DNA from: Geotrypetes seraphini
Taxonomy: Eukaryota > Chordata > Amphibia > Gymnophiona > Dermophiidae
NCBI RefSeq assembly: GCF_902459505.1
Contig: NC_047084.1
Coordinates: forward strand, 294,632,178-294,696,177
DNA length: 64,000 nt
Direction: 5' to 3'
The notes below the pieces were generated by a model that worked only from the letters and a program-made list of their open reading frames with translations, had not been told where the DNA came from and made no database searches. Of this stretch, positions 55,887 to 64,000 are shown piece by piece. The first letter of the stretch is position 1. Every line of letters starts with the position of its first letter. Both the position numbers and the translations under genes were made by a program.

Positions 55887-57196
55887 TATGTCACCATGCG
55901 TCACCAGGCTGGGCCATGCCCAAGCGGGAATGGCCAGAGCACACAGCGCTGACCGAGCAACTAATTAGTTCCCAATTGGAGTGATGGATCAAGTAATAAA
56001 AACATCTGGATTGAGTCAAACTTAAAGTACTTTATTCCTTCAGGAACTCCAATTTTCAGAAAAAAAAAAAAAATAACATACATGGTTCAAGAGGGAAACT
56101 TGGCTTTCAAAAATATATTCCAAAATGGCCTCCCTTGGGCCTGTGTCCCTCCTGGTCCACTCAAACTTCTTACACCAGGGAATGCTTGCAACCCCAGTAC
56201 TATATTCAACTGGTTCAAAAATGCTTTCACACAGTTTCTATTCAAAATTATCACTGACAGCGTCAGACTGGATCTTGCCTCTGAGCTCTTCTGACAGCAG
56301 AGCTCAGGGCAGAAGGGACCTCTTCCCACAGCGACCGTTGGTTGTGGTCCCTCCTCCCACAATCCAGTCAAAAAGGAAAAAAAAACAGCCTAGAAAAACT
56401 CAGGTTTTCAAAAGAAACTTGCCAAAATCTTCACTTGGCCTTAAGGCTCTAAAGTAAACTTCCTCAACTTGAGTTAACTGGGGCAGCCAGCCCCTTTACT
56501 TCTTTAGCAAACTAGCGGACTGTTTTAACTTCTAAGTTTGCTATTTGGCAAAAACCCAGCATAACCTCAGTTCAAACACAGTCAGTTTCAGTATTTCCCA
56601 CACTAAAGTCCATGACTTCTTCAGGGTCTAAATACTCTTCATTCACAGAAGTTTCACTCATAAAATTTTCCAACATTTCAGAATCAAGAGGATTAGATCT
56701 GACCTGTGTTTTCTGTTGAGGTATGGTTCTTCGAGTCCTAGGAACTGGCCTTCCTTTGATACACAGTTTCCTCTCCAGCTCGGGTTGGTTCAGTGGCTGC
56801 CTCCTTTCTGAGGCACTGCTGCTGGCCCTTATAAGCCTCAGGATAATGAGCTGCAGGTGTTGCTTGTTCCTGGCTAAAATGGAGACTAGAAGGTTCTCAG
56901 TGTCATCTTGAACTGGGTCCCCCATGACTGTTGTAAGTTGCCTTGTAAACATTCCCCCTAGGAACATTATTCCCCGCACTTCTAGTATCACCTGCACGTT
57001 GTTCCCCCTTTCTTAATTCAGGTGGAAACAAATAGGTATTTTCCTGCTTGTGACTGAACCTTCCCTGACTAGTTCTAGTTCTGGGTTGAGGTGTTGGTAG
57101 GGTTCTTCCATTTTGGGACAGTATTTTCCCTTGCCTAGCCCTGGGCACAGGCATTTTTTTACCACCTTTTTCAGTCATAGGGTTTACCCTGTGACA
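55887..57196 (-). other. Unclassified 1.3 kb insertion with decayed frames
   Basis: It splits the SINE-like repeat at 54440-57340, with CTGTCT on both sides (55881-55886, about 57196-57201). Minus-strand frames begin MTEKGGKKMPVPRARQGKIL and include MGDPVQDDTENLLVSILARN; they are Lys/Pro/Ser-rich. A faint likeness to a Gag N-terminus makes an old LTR-type fossil possible, but no other part of one is seen. It looks broken. Confidence 0.3.
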
Positions 57197-57334
57197 CTGT
57201 CTCGGTGGGCTCTGTTGTACCTGGAGAAATGGGGGGACTAGGTGACCTGCCCAGGGCCACAAAGAGCAGCGTGGATTTGAACCCACAACCGCAGGATGCT
57301 GAGGTTGCAGCACTAACTACTGCACCACATTCTC

Positions 57335-57740
57335 AGACATAGTATGGTAAAAGATAGCATGGCAAACATTGACAAAGATGGTTAAACATAGTTAACAAAG
57401 TATGGTAAAAAAAACTAAACATGGTATGGTGGGTGAGACATAGCATGGTGAGTATAGTTTAGTAAAACAGCACGGTAAACATAGTATTACAAAGCATGAC
57501 ACAATAAAGTATGACACAATTTGGTAAAAGTGGTAAGGCAAGTATGCATGGCGAAACATAGCATGGAAGACAGAACGGCGAACATTGTGTGACAAACATG
57601 GCATGAGAGATTGTAGCGTGGCAAACATAGTATGGTAAATATGGATATGGTATAGTATAGTAGGACAAGGATGGTGAACAGTATGGCATAGTGTGGTAGA
57701 ACATTGTATGAGAAAACATGGCATGGTCAAACGTAAGATG
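57335..57740. repeat. Degenerate short tandem array (ATAGYATGGTAAA)
   Basis: About 400 bp built from loosely repeated words: ATAGTATGGTAAA, ACATAGCATGG, GGCAAACAT, GGTAAACATAGTA. The unit is about 10-15 bp and poorly conserved. Long frames on the minus strand (57392-57838) come from this array. Confidence 0.6.
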
Positions 57741-57759
57741 AAGCACATCAGCATTTGAG

Positions 57760-58185
57760 ACTCAAGACAGGGGAGGGTCGGGGAGGGTCGGGGCCCTTTG
57801 TCAGAAGGTCTGGGGAATTTGGATGGGCATACTCTCATAGAGGGTCAGGGGAAGAGGTGAGTTTTTATCACCTTCCTGAAGTTCAGTAGACCTTCTAATA
57901 ATCTTATGTGAGTAAGTAGTTGGTTCTGGAGGCACAGTAGGTAATGTGAGTAAGATGTTTTTTCAGGCATTCTCAAGGTGGAGGGCACTTACTGAGAGCA
58001 CGCAAAATCACTTTTCTTCTTGCAAGCGACACGGTCGATTCGGGGCATAGGGTGGAAAGTTGGAGGTCATATAGGCTGGTACCATGTCGTGGAAGTTTGT
58101 AGGCCATTTCTAGGCCTTTGAATATATATCGTTTATCATTCAGCAGCCAGTGGACAGCCACAACACTGGGGTGATTAGGTCTCGT
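57760..58185 (-). mobile_element. L2-like LINE fragment
   Basis: The minus strand encodes HPSVVAVHWLLNDKRYIFKG, LEMAYKLPRHGTSLYDLQLS and VSLARRKVILRALSKC, matching the L2-clade C-terminal pattern (LHWLP...R..FK). Confidence 0.6.
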
Positions 58186-58189
58186 ATGT

Positions 58190-59060
58190 GAATTGCCATA
58201 CTGGGACAGACCAAAAGGCAATCAAGTCCAGTATCCTGTTTCCAACAGTGGCCAACCCAGGTCCCAAGTACCTAACTAGGGGCTAGATTCACTAAGCTCA
58301 CTGATCGTGTCCCGACCAGTTTGCGAGCGTTCCCCGACTCCAACCCGATTCACTAACCTTCTGGCCGATTAATCTCCCACCCGATCCAATCTGCCCATGC
58401 AAATGAAGGGAAATGGCATGCATAAGTAGGAAGGCAGTGATTCACTAAACAGAAGAAGGAACACCGATTGGGTTTGTCGATCCAAAATGAAGCAACTGCT
58501 AAGGACCAGTTGCTTACTGTCCCTGCTGATTCTCCTGCTCTCTGCCGCCCTGGAATCCCAGTAAATCCCCATGTGCGAGCCCATGGTTTTAACCCGTGGG
58601 TTAAGAGTGTTCTGTTCCATATAATCTGGCTGCACCTAGGCCAAATTGAAATTATTCCTTATTAATGTTCACTCATAGGGCCAGCTAAACTACAGTCACC
58701 GCTCTCCCATTGACCTCGCTTGTGCTAAAAGCTAGCGCATGCGCAAATCGCATCTACAACCAACAAGGATGATCAGCACATGCGTATCGATCGCTCTACA
58801 GCGATCCGTAGGATCGCCCACAGATCACCCAACGACGATGAGTTTAGTGAATCTAGGCCTAGATCCTAAGTAGTAAACAGATATTATGCTGCTAATCCTA
58901 GGAATAAGCAGCGAATTTCCTCAAGCCATCTCAATAATGGCCCATGGACTTCCCTTTTAGGAAATTATCCAAACCCCACTAAGCTAATTGATTTCACCAC
59001 ATTCTCCGGCAATGAATTCCAGAGTTTAATTACACGAATGGCAAGAATGAGCTTTAAAGG
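58190..59060 (-). mobile_element. CR1 LINE 3' fragment, split
   Basis: GAATTGCCATACTGGGACAG, CCAGTATCCTGTTTCCAACA and GTGGCCAACCCAGGTCCCAA (58190-58278) are followed after the insert by AGATCCTAAGTAGTAAACAG and CTCCGGCAATGAATTCCAGA. This is the CR1 3' region read on the minus strand. Confidence 0.75.
58279..58858. mobile_element. Harbinger-like MITE (GGGGCTAGATTCAC family)
   Basis: Ends GGGGCTAGATTCACTAAGC and, reversed, GCCTAGATTCACTAAAC, with CTA on both sides (58276-58278, 58859-58861). Related to the element at 53445. It splits a CR1 fragment, which reads on across it. Confidence 0.65.
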
Positions 59061-59534
59061 CAGCCTGCCCTCCCCAACAATAGTCTTGAATGCTCACAAC
59101 CCTATATTGTTGTGGGAAAGGCTTTAATGACTTTAAAGGACTTATCTTTCCTAGATCAAACTGTTCAGCCAGTTTCTATGGGGCAGTTGTACTAAAGGGT
59201 TTTTTTTTCTTTATCCATTTTTCCTCTAAGGGAAAACTGTTTAGTTGCTAGGCTTCTATACAATCAATCTAAACTAATTTAAAGCAATCCAATCAAACAG
59301 CCCTTTCACTATGTATTCAACACTTTATTTAGACTAGATTGAATTTGTTCAGCTATTCACATGTGCAGCCTTTAAAGCTCACTAACTCCATTAAACTAAA
59401 TGAGGACTTTATATTCACAGATCTCACCATATTTGGTGCAAACACCCAGAATTATAGCAGGGATGGATCCTGTTGGAGTGAAAGTAAATGATCCCCTAGC
59501 CTCTGCCATCTGTGATTACTATTGTTGTTGTTAT

Positions 59535-59990
59535 TATTATTATACAATATATAGTAGTTCTTAGACTACAATCACCCAGTGTCACCGGTTCTATGCAGTT
59601 TACAATAAAGAAGCTAGAATAATACTAAAAGAAATGGAGACAAAAATAGATAAAAACTAACATAAGTTGTGTAAAAAATATCTGAACCACAATAAGTCTG
59701 TAGTTTCTGTCGAGGCTATAATTAACTGTAATATCTGCATGAGGTTTTTAATTTCTTCCAAAACTTCATATAATTAGTCTCATATCTAATATCTGAAAGA
59801 AGAGCGTTCCCACAAGGTAAGGCATTTGGGACAACATTCCTTTACACTTACGGTAATCCCCTTCACCGAAGGATAATATAATAAGGATATTCTACATCTT
59901 CGGGTAAGATTACTTGAAGGTGCAGTGTCATAGCTTGACCAAATATCCTGGGCCAAAATCATATTAATAAGCTATAAAAACAAATGTTAG
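59535..59990 (-). mobile_element. L2-like LINE 3' end
   Basis: The minus strand gives NALPCGNALLSDIRYETNYM and other short blocks. The tail on the plus strand is (TTATTA)n and GGTTCTATGCAGTTTACAAT. Confidence 0.45.
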
Positions 59991-60370
59991 ATGCCATCGA
60001 CTCATGCTTGAGTCCTAGTGGCTTAATACATTACAGATCTAAAAAGCGATTGGTTTTGTGCTAGTCTGGTAAAGTCCTCCAGTGTTAACCCCATGGTTGT
60101 TATAAACATGTCCAGACATCTGATTGCAGGTCGCCCTCTTCACTTGATTCCTTTGATCTTCCCAAACAGAATGTCCTTCTCCAAAGATCTCTCTCTTCTG
60201 ACAGTGTGACCAAAATAAGACAGTCGTAACTTTATCATTTGGGCTTCTAGTGACATAGCTGGTTTGATCTCTTCCAGAATCAATTTGTTCGTTCTTCTGG
60301 TGGTCTATGGCACACATAAAATCCTTTTCCAGCACCAAAGCTCAAATGAGTCAGTCTTCTTTCTGTCTTG
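59970..60370 (-). mobile_element. RTE/BovB-like LINE 3' end
   Basis: The minus strand in broken frames gives SFELWCWKRIL, ARRTNKLILEEIKPAMSLEA, MIKLRLSYFGHTVRREISLE and GDQRNQVKRATCNQMSGH(V), an RTE-type C-terminus (...YFGHxxRR.sLEK...GRP). It ends GAGTCGATGGCATCTAACAT, as RTE/BovB-type tails do. Confidence 0.55.
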
Positions 60371-60378
60371 TTTTTGTG

Positions 60379-61130
60379 GAGGGGCATAATCAAAAGAAAT
60401 GTCTAAGTCCGTTTTGGGCCTAGGATGCTAGTTGCCCAAAGTCAGCAGCATCTAAAGTCCATTCTCAAAAAATATGTTCAAAATAATTTTTTTTTTCCGA
60501 AAATCGTCTATATCTACATCCAGCCGTTTGATTGTCCAGACCACTGCTACATCTATCTTTATACTACATTCTCATCCAAAAAAATTGTCCAAGTACCAAA
60601 CACCTAGGACAGGGGTGTCCAACCTGCGGCCCCATGAAGTATTTTGTGCAGCCCCGGTCGAGGGCGATGCAGTGTTTTTTTCTGCTGCCCCCGGGTGTTT
60701 ACCGTCTTGCCGGATCCCTCCTCTGTCTTGCTGCAGCGTTTGCGCGTTTGTGTGGCCCCCAGAAAACTTATTTTGGGCCAATGCGGCCCAGGGAAGCCAA
60801 AAGGTTGTACACCCCTGATCTAGAACAAGACCTTTTGGACATAGGAGGGGCAAGCAAAGTGATGGACTGGCCACCCATACATGACAACAGAGTAGTGGGG
60901 CACCTTACAGGGCATTGCAGAAAACTTCACAAAAAGGGTGCCACATAAATATCTCACCACAACTCCCTTGCAGGTCATGGTGAGCCCCCCCAAAACACAC
61001 TGTACCTACCTGTCTACAACCCCAATAGCCCTTGCACCTGCAGGTGGAACCTATATGGCAGTACAGTAGGGTTTTGGGAGTTCTTGGTGGACTCACATTT
61101 TTCACCATGAACCTCTGTCATCTGTGATTA
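60379..61130. mobile_element. Harbinger-like element, truncated second copy
   Basis: Begins GAGGGGCATAATCAAAAG and follows the element at 9314-10409 for about 540 bp (ACTTCACAAAAAGGGTGCCA, AGCCCTTGCACCTGCAGG), then stops before the right end. A hAT MITE is nested at 60610-60817. Confidence 0.65.
60610..60817. mobile_element. hAT MITE (CAGGGGTGTCCAAC type)
   Basis: Starts CAGGGGTGTCCAACCTGCGG and ends AAGGTTGTACACCCCTG. The 8 bp duplication is ACCTAGGA/ATCTAGAA (6 of 8). Nested in the Harbinger-like copy, which reads on across it. Confidence 0.75.
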
Positions 61131-61596
61131 CTATTATTGTTATTATTATTATTATAACATTGAATGTGAATCAAAATGTTTAAAGTATATCTTAAATCAT
61201 TATAAAATAATTTGTAGAGTGCGCAGTGTGAAATCTTATTCAAAACCAACAGGTTAATAGAATGAAGATGTAATAACATTCCATCATTGCACTCACCTAC
61301 CTACCAGCCCTATCTGATTGATTAATTATAAATTATTCAAGCAGAATAATAATGGTAAAGAAGTGAAGATGAATACTTAGCTGGATATAGTTGATGAAAA
61401 AACATATATATATCTCCACTATAAAATGCGTCCTTGAGTTCTGCTCATTAATGCTGGAGGTTGTACAATGAAGTCTTTTTTATATGTAACTCATTGGTTT
61501 AGTAGAAAATGTGAAAAAAGTGAGTCTCCAATCCACCGATAAAAATAGTACATTTCAGCATAAAGCTAAAACTCCTTGTAGTGAAAGCAATCCAAC

Positions 61597-61649
61597 ATTT
61601 CCTCAACACCGATCGTGTTTCACTATATCTTGCGTCATCAGGAGGAAAT
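61597..61649 (-). ncRNA. Hammerhead ribozyme-like motif (left arm)
   Basis: Minus-strand copy, base for base like 62097-62149: stem I ATTTCCTC/GAGGAAAT, core CTGATGA, GAAA, stem III CAC/GTG, triplet GTT. Confidence 0.7.
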
Positions 61650-61912
61650 AACTGTAAATAAGAATATAACAGTTCTCAAAAATCAAAAAATGCTCAAATA
61701 ATTTTTTTAAAATGTTTACAAAACTTAAGAAATGAAATACCTTCAGACCACACAATGGAGAGAACACGCCGACAGGAGATTCCAACTGAAAAGTTAAATC
61801 AGCATGTGACGTCTGACGTCAAAACGTGGCAACGTATTTAAAGATCATTTAAGGATCACATAATGAACACGTGTTTAATGATATAACATCATAATTAAAT
61901 GATATACAATTA

Positions 61913-62065
61913 TCATCTAGTGGTCCACTCTATTTCTTTGTTGAGACCATTAGGAATCACTGTGTTCCAAGTATAGATTAAACGTTGTTCATGATAAAGA
62001 AGTGTATGAGAGATATCACCCTGTCTATTGAATTTAAATTGCCTGATTACACAGAATTTAAGGTC
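61913..62065 (-). pseudogene. Penelope-like ORF, C-terminal stub
   Basis: The minus strand encodes CVIRQFKFNRQGDISHTLLY then HEQRLIYTWNTVIPNGLNKE and IEWTTR, followed by a stop. This matches the end of the GIY-YIG endonuclease region of Penelope-like proteins (REQxWIxxLxTxxPxGLNxxxxW). The rest of this copy is missing; the terminal repeat follows on the same strand. Confidence 0.6.
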
Positions 62066-62096
62066 ATAAAGAACTGTTATATTCTTATTTACAGTT

Positions 62097-62149
62097 ATTT
62101 CCTCCTGATGACGCAAGATATAGTGAAACACGATCGGTGTTGAGGAAAT
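62097..62149 (+). ncRNA. Hammerhead ribozyme-like motif (right arm)
   Basis: Stem I ATTTCCTC (62097-62104) pairs GAGGAAAT (62142-62149), 8 bp. The core CTGATGA (62105-62111) is intact, stem II is short (GC/GT after an unpaired C), GAAA at 62125-62128, stem III is CAC/GTG around GATCG, and the cleavage triplet GTT is at 62139-62141. The core matches the consensus, but the weak stem II may limit activity. Confidence 0.7.
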
Positions 62150-62676
62150 GTTGGATTGCTTTCACTACAAGGAGTTTTAGCTTTATGCTGAAATGTACTA
62201 TTTTTAACGGTGGATTGGAGACTCACTTTTTTCACATTTTCTACTAAACCAACGAGTTACATATAAAAAAGACTTCATTGTACAACCTCCAGCATTAATG
62301 AGCAGAACTCAAGGACGCATTTTATAGTGGAGATATATATATGTTTTTTCATCAACTATATCCAGCTAAGTATTCATCTTCACTTCTTTACCATTATTAT
62401 TCTGCTTGAATAATTTATAATTAATCAATCAGATAGGGCTGGTAGGTAGGTGAGTGCAATGATGGAATGTTATTACATCTTCATTCTATTAACCTGTTGG
62501 TTTTGAATAAGATTTCACACTGAGCACTCTACAAATTATTTTATAATGATTTAAGATATACTTTAAACATTTTGATTCACATTCAATGTTATATTATTTA
62601 TTAGGTGAATTGATTTATAATAGATTTTTTCTCCTATTTATTTAATCTTTGATTTTCAATTTAATTAAGGAGAATA

Positions 62677-63435
62677 ATGGCCTCCATTGGATGGGAAACT
62701 AAGTCAGGATTATCCAATGAGAGAATTACCCAATTAATGAGTGGCACTCGTCTCTTGATAGGAGCACATGAAACTAATACTGATGATTGGTCTAATACAG
62801 TTAAATTACACAAAACTTTGATTAGAGAACAAATGCATTCAGCTACATTATTAGAATATTGCCATACTCAAAGAATTCCAAGGGGGATGCGATTATATAA
62901 GGAGCCTAGATTCCTTAATAATCCCCACTATGTGGAGAGATGGAATGCTTTATTAACACAATGTGGTTTGGATCTTATGTTATTAACAATTGATAATCTT
63001 GATACCATCATTAAAGATTTGGAATTGGAGCTACTTGAAAAACTTGAAAACATCAAGAAAATGGAAACTCCAGAGGATTTTGAAATTCACTATCAAGAAC
63101 ATTTTAAGTCCATGGAGGTTTATCAAACAGACATCCGTAAACAAAAAATAGCTAAGTTTAAAAGGGATGAACTTGACTACACTAAAGGATACATATATCC
63201 GTGGATGGATAAAAATAGAAAATCAAGACGTAATCGTCCGAATAAAAAACATATTACATTCATTAATTCTTCTAGTGAATCTTCGGATGATGGAAAGAAA
63301 TCAATTGCTCCAAGATCAGACTCTATACCACCCATTCCAGATTCTTTTTTACGGTTAACAACTACAACAGAGAAACAAACGGATTCAGGAATTCAGAGCA
63401 AACTCAAATCACGCAAACCCAACAAGAATCGTTAA
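62677..63435 (+). CDS. Penelope-like element ORF1 protein
   Basis: 252 codons, open from ATG, 83 bp after the terminal repeat. Visible blocks: HKTLIREQMHSATLLEYCHT, QRIPRGMRLYKEPRF, YVERWNALLTQCGLDLMLLT, a Leu/Glu-rich helix (110-150) that may coil, the basic stretch RKQKIAKFKRDELDYTKG(Y), YPWMDKNRKSRRNRPNKK, and a Ser-rich, basic tail. The IPRGxR...W...DLMLL...KxxKxxRDxxDY pattern is one I know from ORF1-like proteins of amphibian Penelope-like elements; function unproven, probably nucleic-acid binding. The reverse-transcriptase frame starts within its last 145 bp in the -1 frame. It looks whole. Confidence 0.7.
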   Translation: MASIGWETKSGLSNERITQLMSGTRLLIGAHETNTDDWSNTVKLHKTLIREQMHSATLLEYCHTQRIPRGMRLYKEPRFLNNPHYVERWNALLTQCGLDLMLLTIDNLDTIIKDLELELLEKLENIKKMETPEDFEIHYQEHFKSMEVYQTDIRKQKIAKFKRDELDYTKGYIYPWMDKNRKSRRNRPNKKHITFINSSSESSDDGKKSIAPRSDSIPPIPDSFLRLTTTTEKQTDSGIQSKLKSRKPNKNR

Positions 63436-64000
63436 GATTAGTATTTAATATTTCATCTAGAACATTAACATCTACAGAAATTACTGTATTACAATTAGGC
63501 CTATCATTTGTTCCTTTCTCCTATTATGACTCATATGATACTCATGCCTGGTTACACAGATTTTTTAGATCATTAAAATTAAAATTATTTTTTGGTCAAA
63601 CCATAATTCAATCTCAAGATGAACCTTCTTTTACTGATTCTCACCATGTTCCTTCTTCTTGGGTCCCTCCGGGCCCCACTGACAATATGATAGCAGCTTT
63701 TGAAAAATTAGTACTAAGAGATGTGGCATCAATGGAGACTGTTAATCAGAAACAATATCATAATTTAACTCGAACTCAAAGAACAGCTTTAAATACTTTA
63801 ACACATGATAGATCCATAAAGATTCTACGGGCTGACAAAGGAGGAGGAGTCGTAATTATGGACACGGAAACTTATGAAACAGAAGCTAGACATCAACTTT
63901 CTGATGTTACTGTTTATCAACTTTTGGAACATGATCCTACTAATGATCTTCAACAGATCATATACTTTAAATTAAGTCAAGCTAATACTGAGGGGTTGAT
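63291..64000 (+). CDS. Penelope-like reverse transcriptase, N-terminal part (cut by window end)
   Basis: The frame is open from 63291 to the window end, without an obvious ATG in the overlap with ORF1. It encodes NISSRTLTSTEITVLQLGLS, then FFRSLKLKLFFGQTI, SSWVPPGPTDNMIAAFEKL, LTRTQRTALNTLTHDRSIKI, LRADKGGGVVIMDTETYETE and LSDVTVYQLLEHDPT. The order LTxxExxVLxLGLxF, SxWxPP, LTxxExxAL, ADKGGxVVIxD, YxxLxxDPT is the N-terminal part of Penelope reverse transcriptases. The catalytic motifs and the GIY-YIG endonuclease should lie beyond 64000. How the second frame is reached (frameshift, splicing or its own start) cannot be seen. Confidence 0.8.

Larger units (their letters stand above)
54440..57340 (-). 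mobile_element. L2/CORE-SINE-type repeat split twice
   Basis: Pieces 54440-54508 (TTATTTATTCAG, GGGAGCTCAGAACAGTTTACA), 55855-55886 (CAGGTACTCAAGCATTTTTCT) and 57197-57340 (TGACCTGCCCAGGGCCACAA, AACCCACAACCGCAGG) line up in order with the complete copy at 50893-51135. Two elements were inserted between them. Confidence 0.6.
61153..62593. mobile_element. Inverted Penelope terminal repeats flanking a 3' ORF relic
   Basis: Arms 61153-61676 and 62070-62593 are near-perfect reverse complements of about 524 bp with a hammerhead-like motif in each. The 393 bp spacer holds, on the minus strand, the last residues of a Penelope ORF. So a 3' stub of one copy faces away from the terminal repeat that leads into the plus-strand copy. 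Such inverted, truncated partners are typical of Penelope-like elements. Confidence 0.8.

Noticed and set aside
56572-57313. Two overlapping minus-strand frames as a possible host gene
   Set aside because: They lie wholly inside an insertion that splits a SINE-like repeat, show no splice signals, and are Lys/Pro/Ser-rich without a firm domain. Kept only as an unclassified insertion.

Overview
This window looks like vertebrate nuclear DNA from a tetrapod, and probably an amphibian; a caecilian is my best guess. Directly visible are one spliced homeobox gene, CR1, L1 and L2-like LINEs, a Penelope-like element (PLE), CORE-type SINEs and many short hAT and Harbinger-like DNA transposons. The species call is inference: the homeodomain is of the Xnot/NOTO type, and CR1 retroelements coexist with a Xenopus-style PLE. 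I see no bacterial features, no CRISPR array and no tRNA or rRNA gene.

Layout. 1-3000 is mostly unique flank. 3110-6360 (+) is NOTO, the notochord homeobox gene, in three coding exons; intron 2 is swollen by at least five transposons. It is the only host gene I can support. 6.4-16.5 kb holds decayed LINE tails, palindromic MITEs, a 1.1 kb Harbinger-like element and two Penelope remnants with hammerhead-ribozyme-like motifs. 16.5-24.9 kb is a nest: a hAT transposase relic is split by a CR1 fragment, which is split by a 7.1 kb hAT element, which holds an almost intact 4.8 kb CR1 LINE. 27.7-33.7 kb is a full-length L1 with a 15 bp target-site duplication. 35.2-36.1 kb is a mariner-type MITE split by CR1. 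36.6-42.6 kb is an L1 copy with an inverted 5' part, interrupted by an ORF1-only L1 (1.6 kb, HAL1-like) and by a 2.3 kb hAT element. 43-46 kb has L2 and MITEs. 46.5-49.6 kb has two inverted Penelope terminal-repeat structures with hammerhead motifs, one split by a 1.8 kb hAT element. 50-61 kb is SINE, CR1, L2 and Harbinger-like material. 61.2-64 kb is a Penelope-like element with inverted terminal repeats, an ORF1 and the start of its reverse transcriptase, cut by the window end.

How it fits together. NOTO is the working gene; the rest is a layered transposon record. Target-site duplications let the insertion order be read. The newest layers appear to be the CR1 at 18.4-23.2 kb (one frameshift and one stop across both ORFs) and the nearly perfect Penelope palindromes. 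The most unusual signals are six hammerhead-like motifs in inverted pairs plus two lone ones, the ORF1-only L1, and a palindromic MITE core with octamer (ATTTGCAT) motifs shared by elements with different hAT-type ends. All coordinates and calls come from reading the sequence; no database search was possible.
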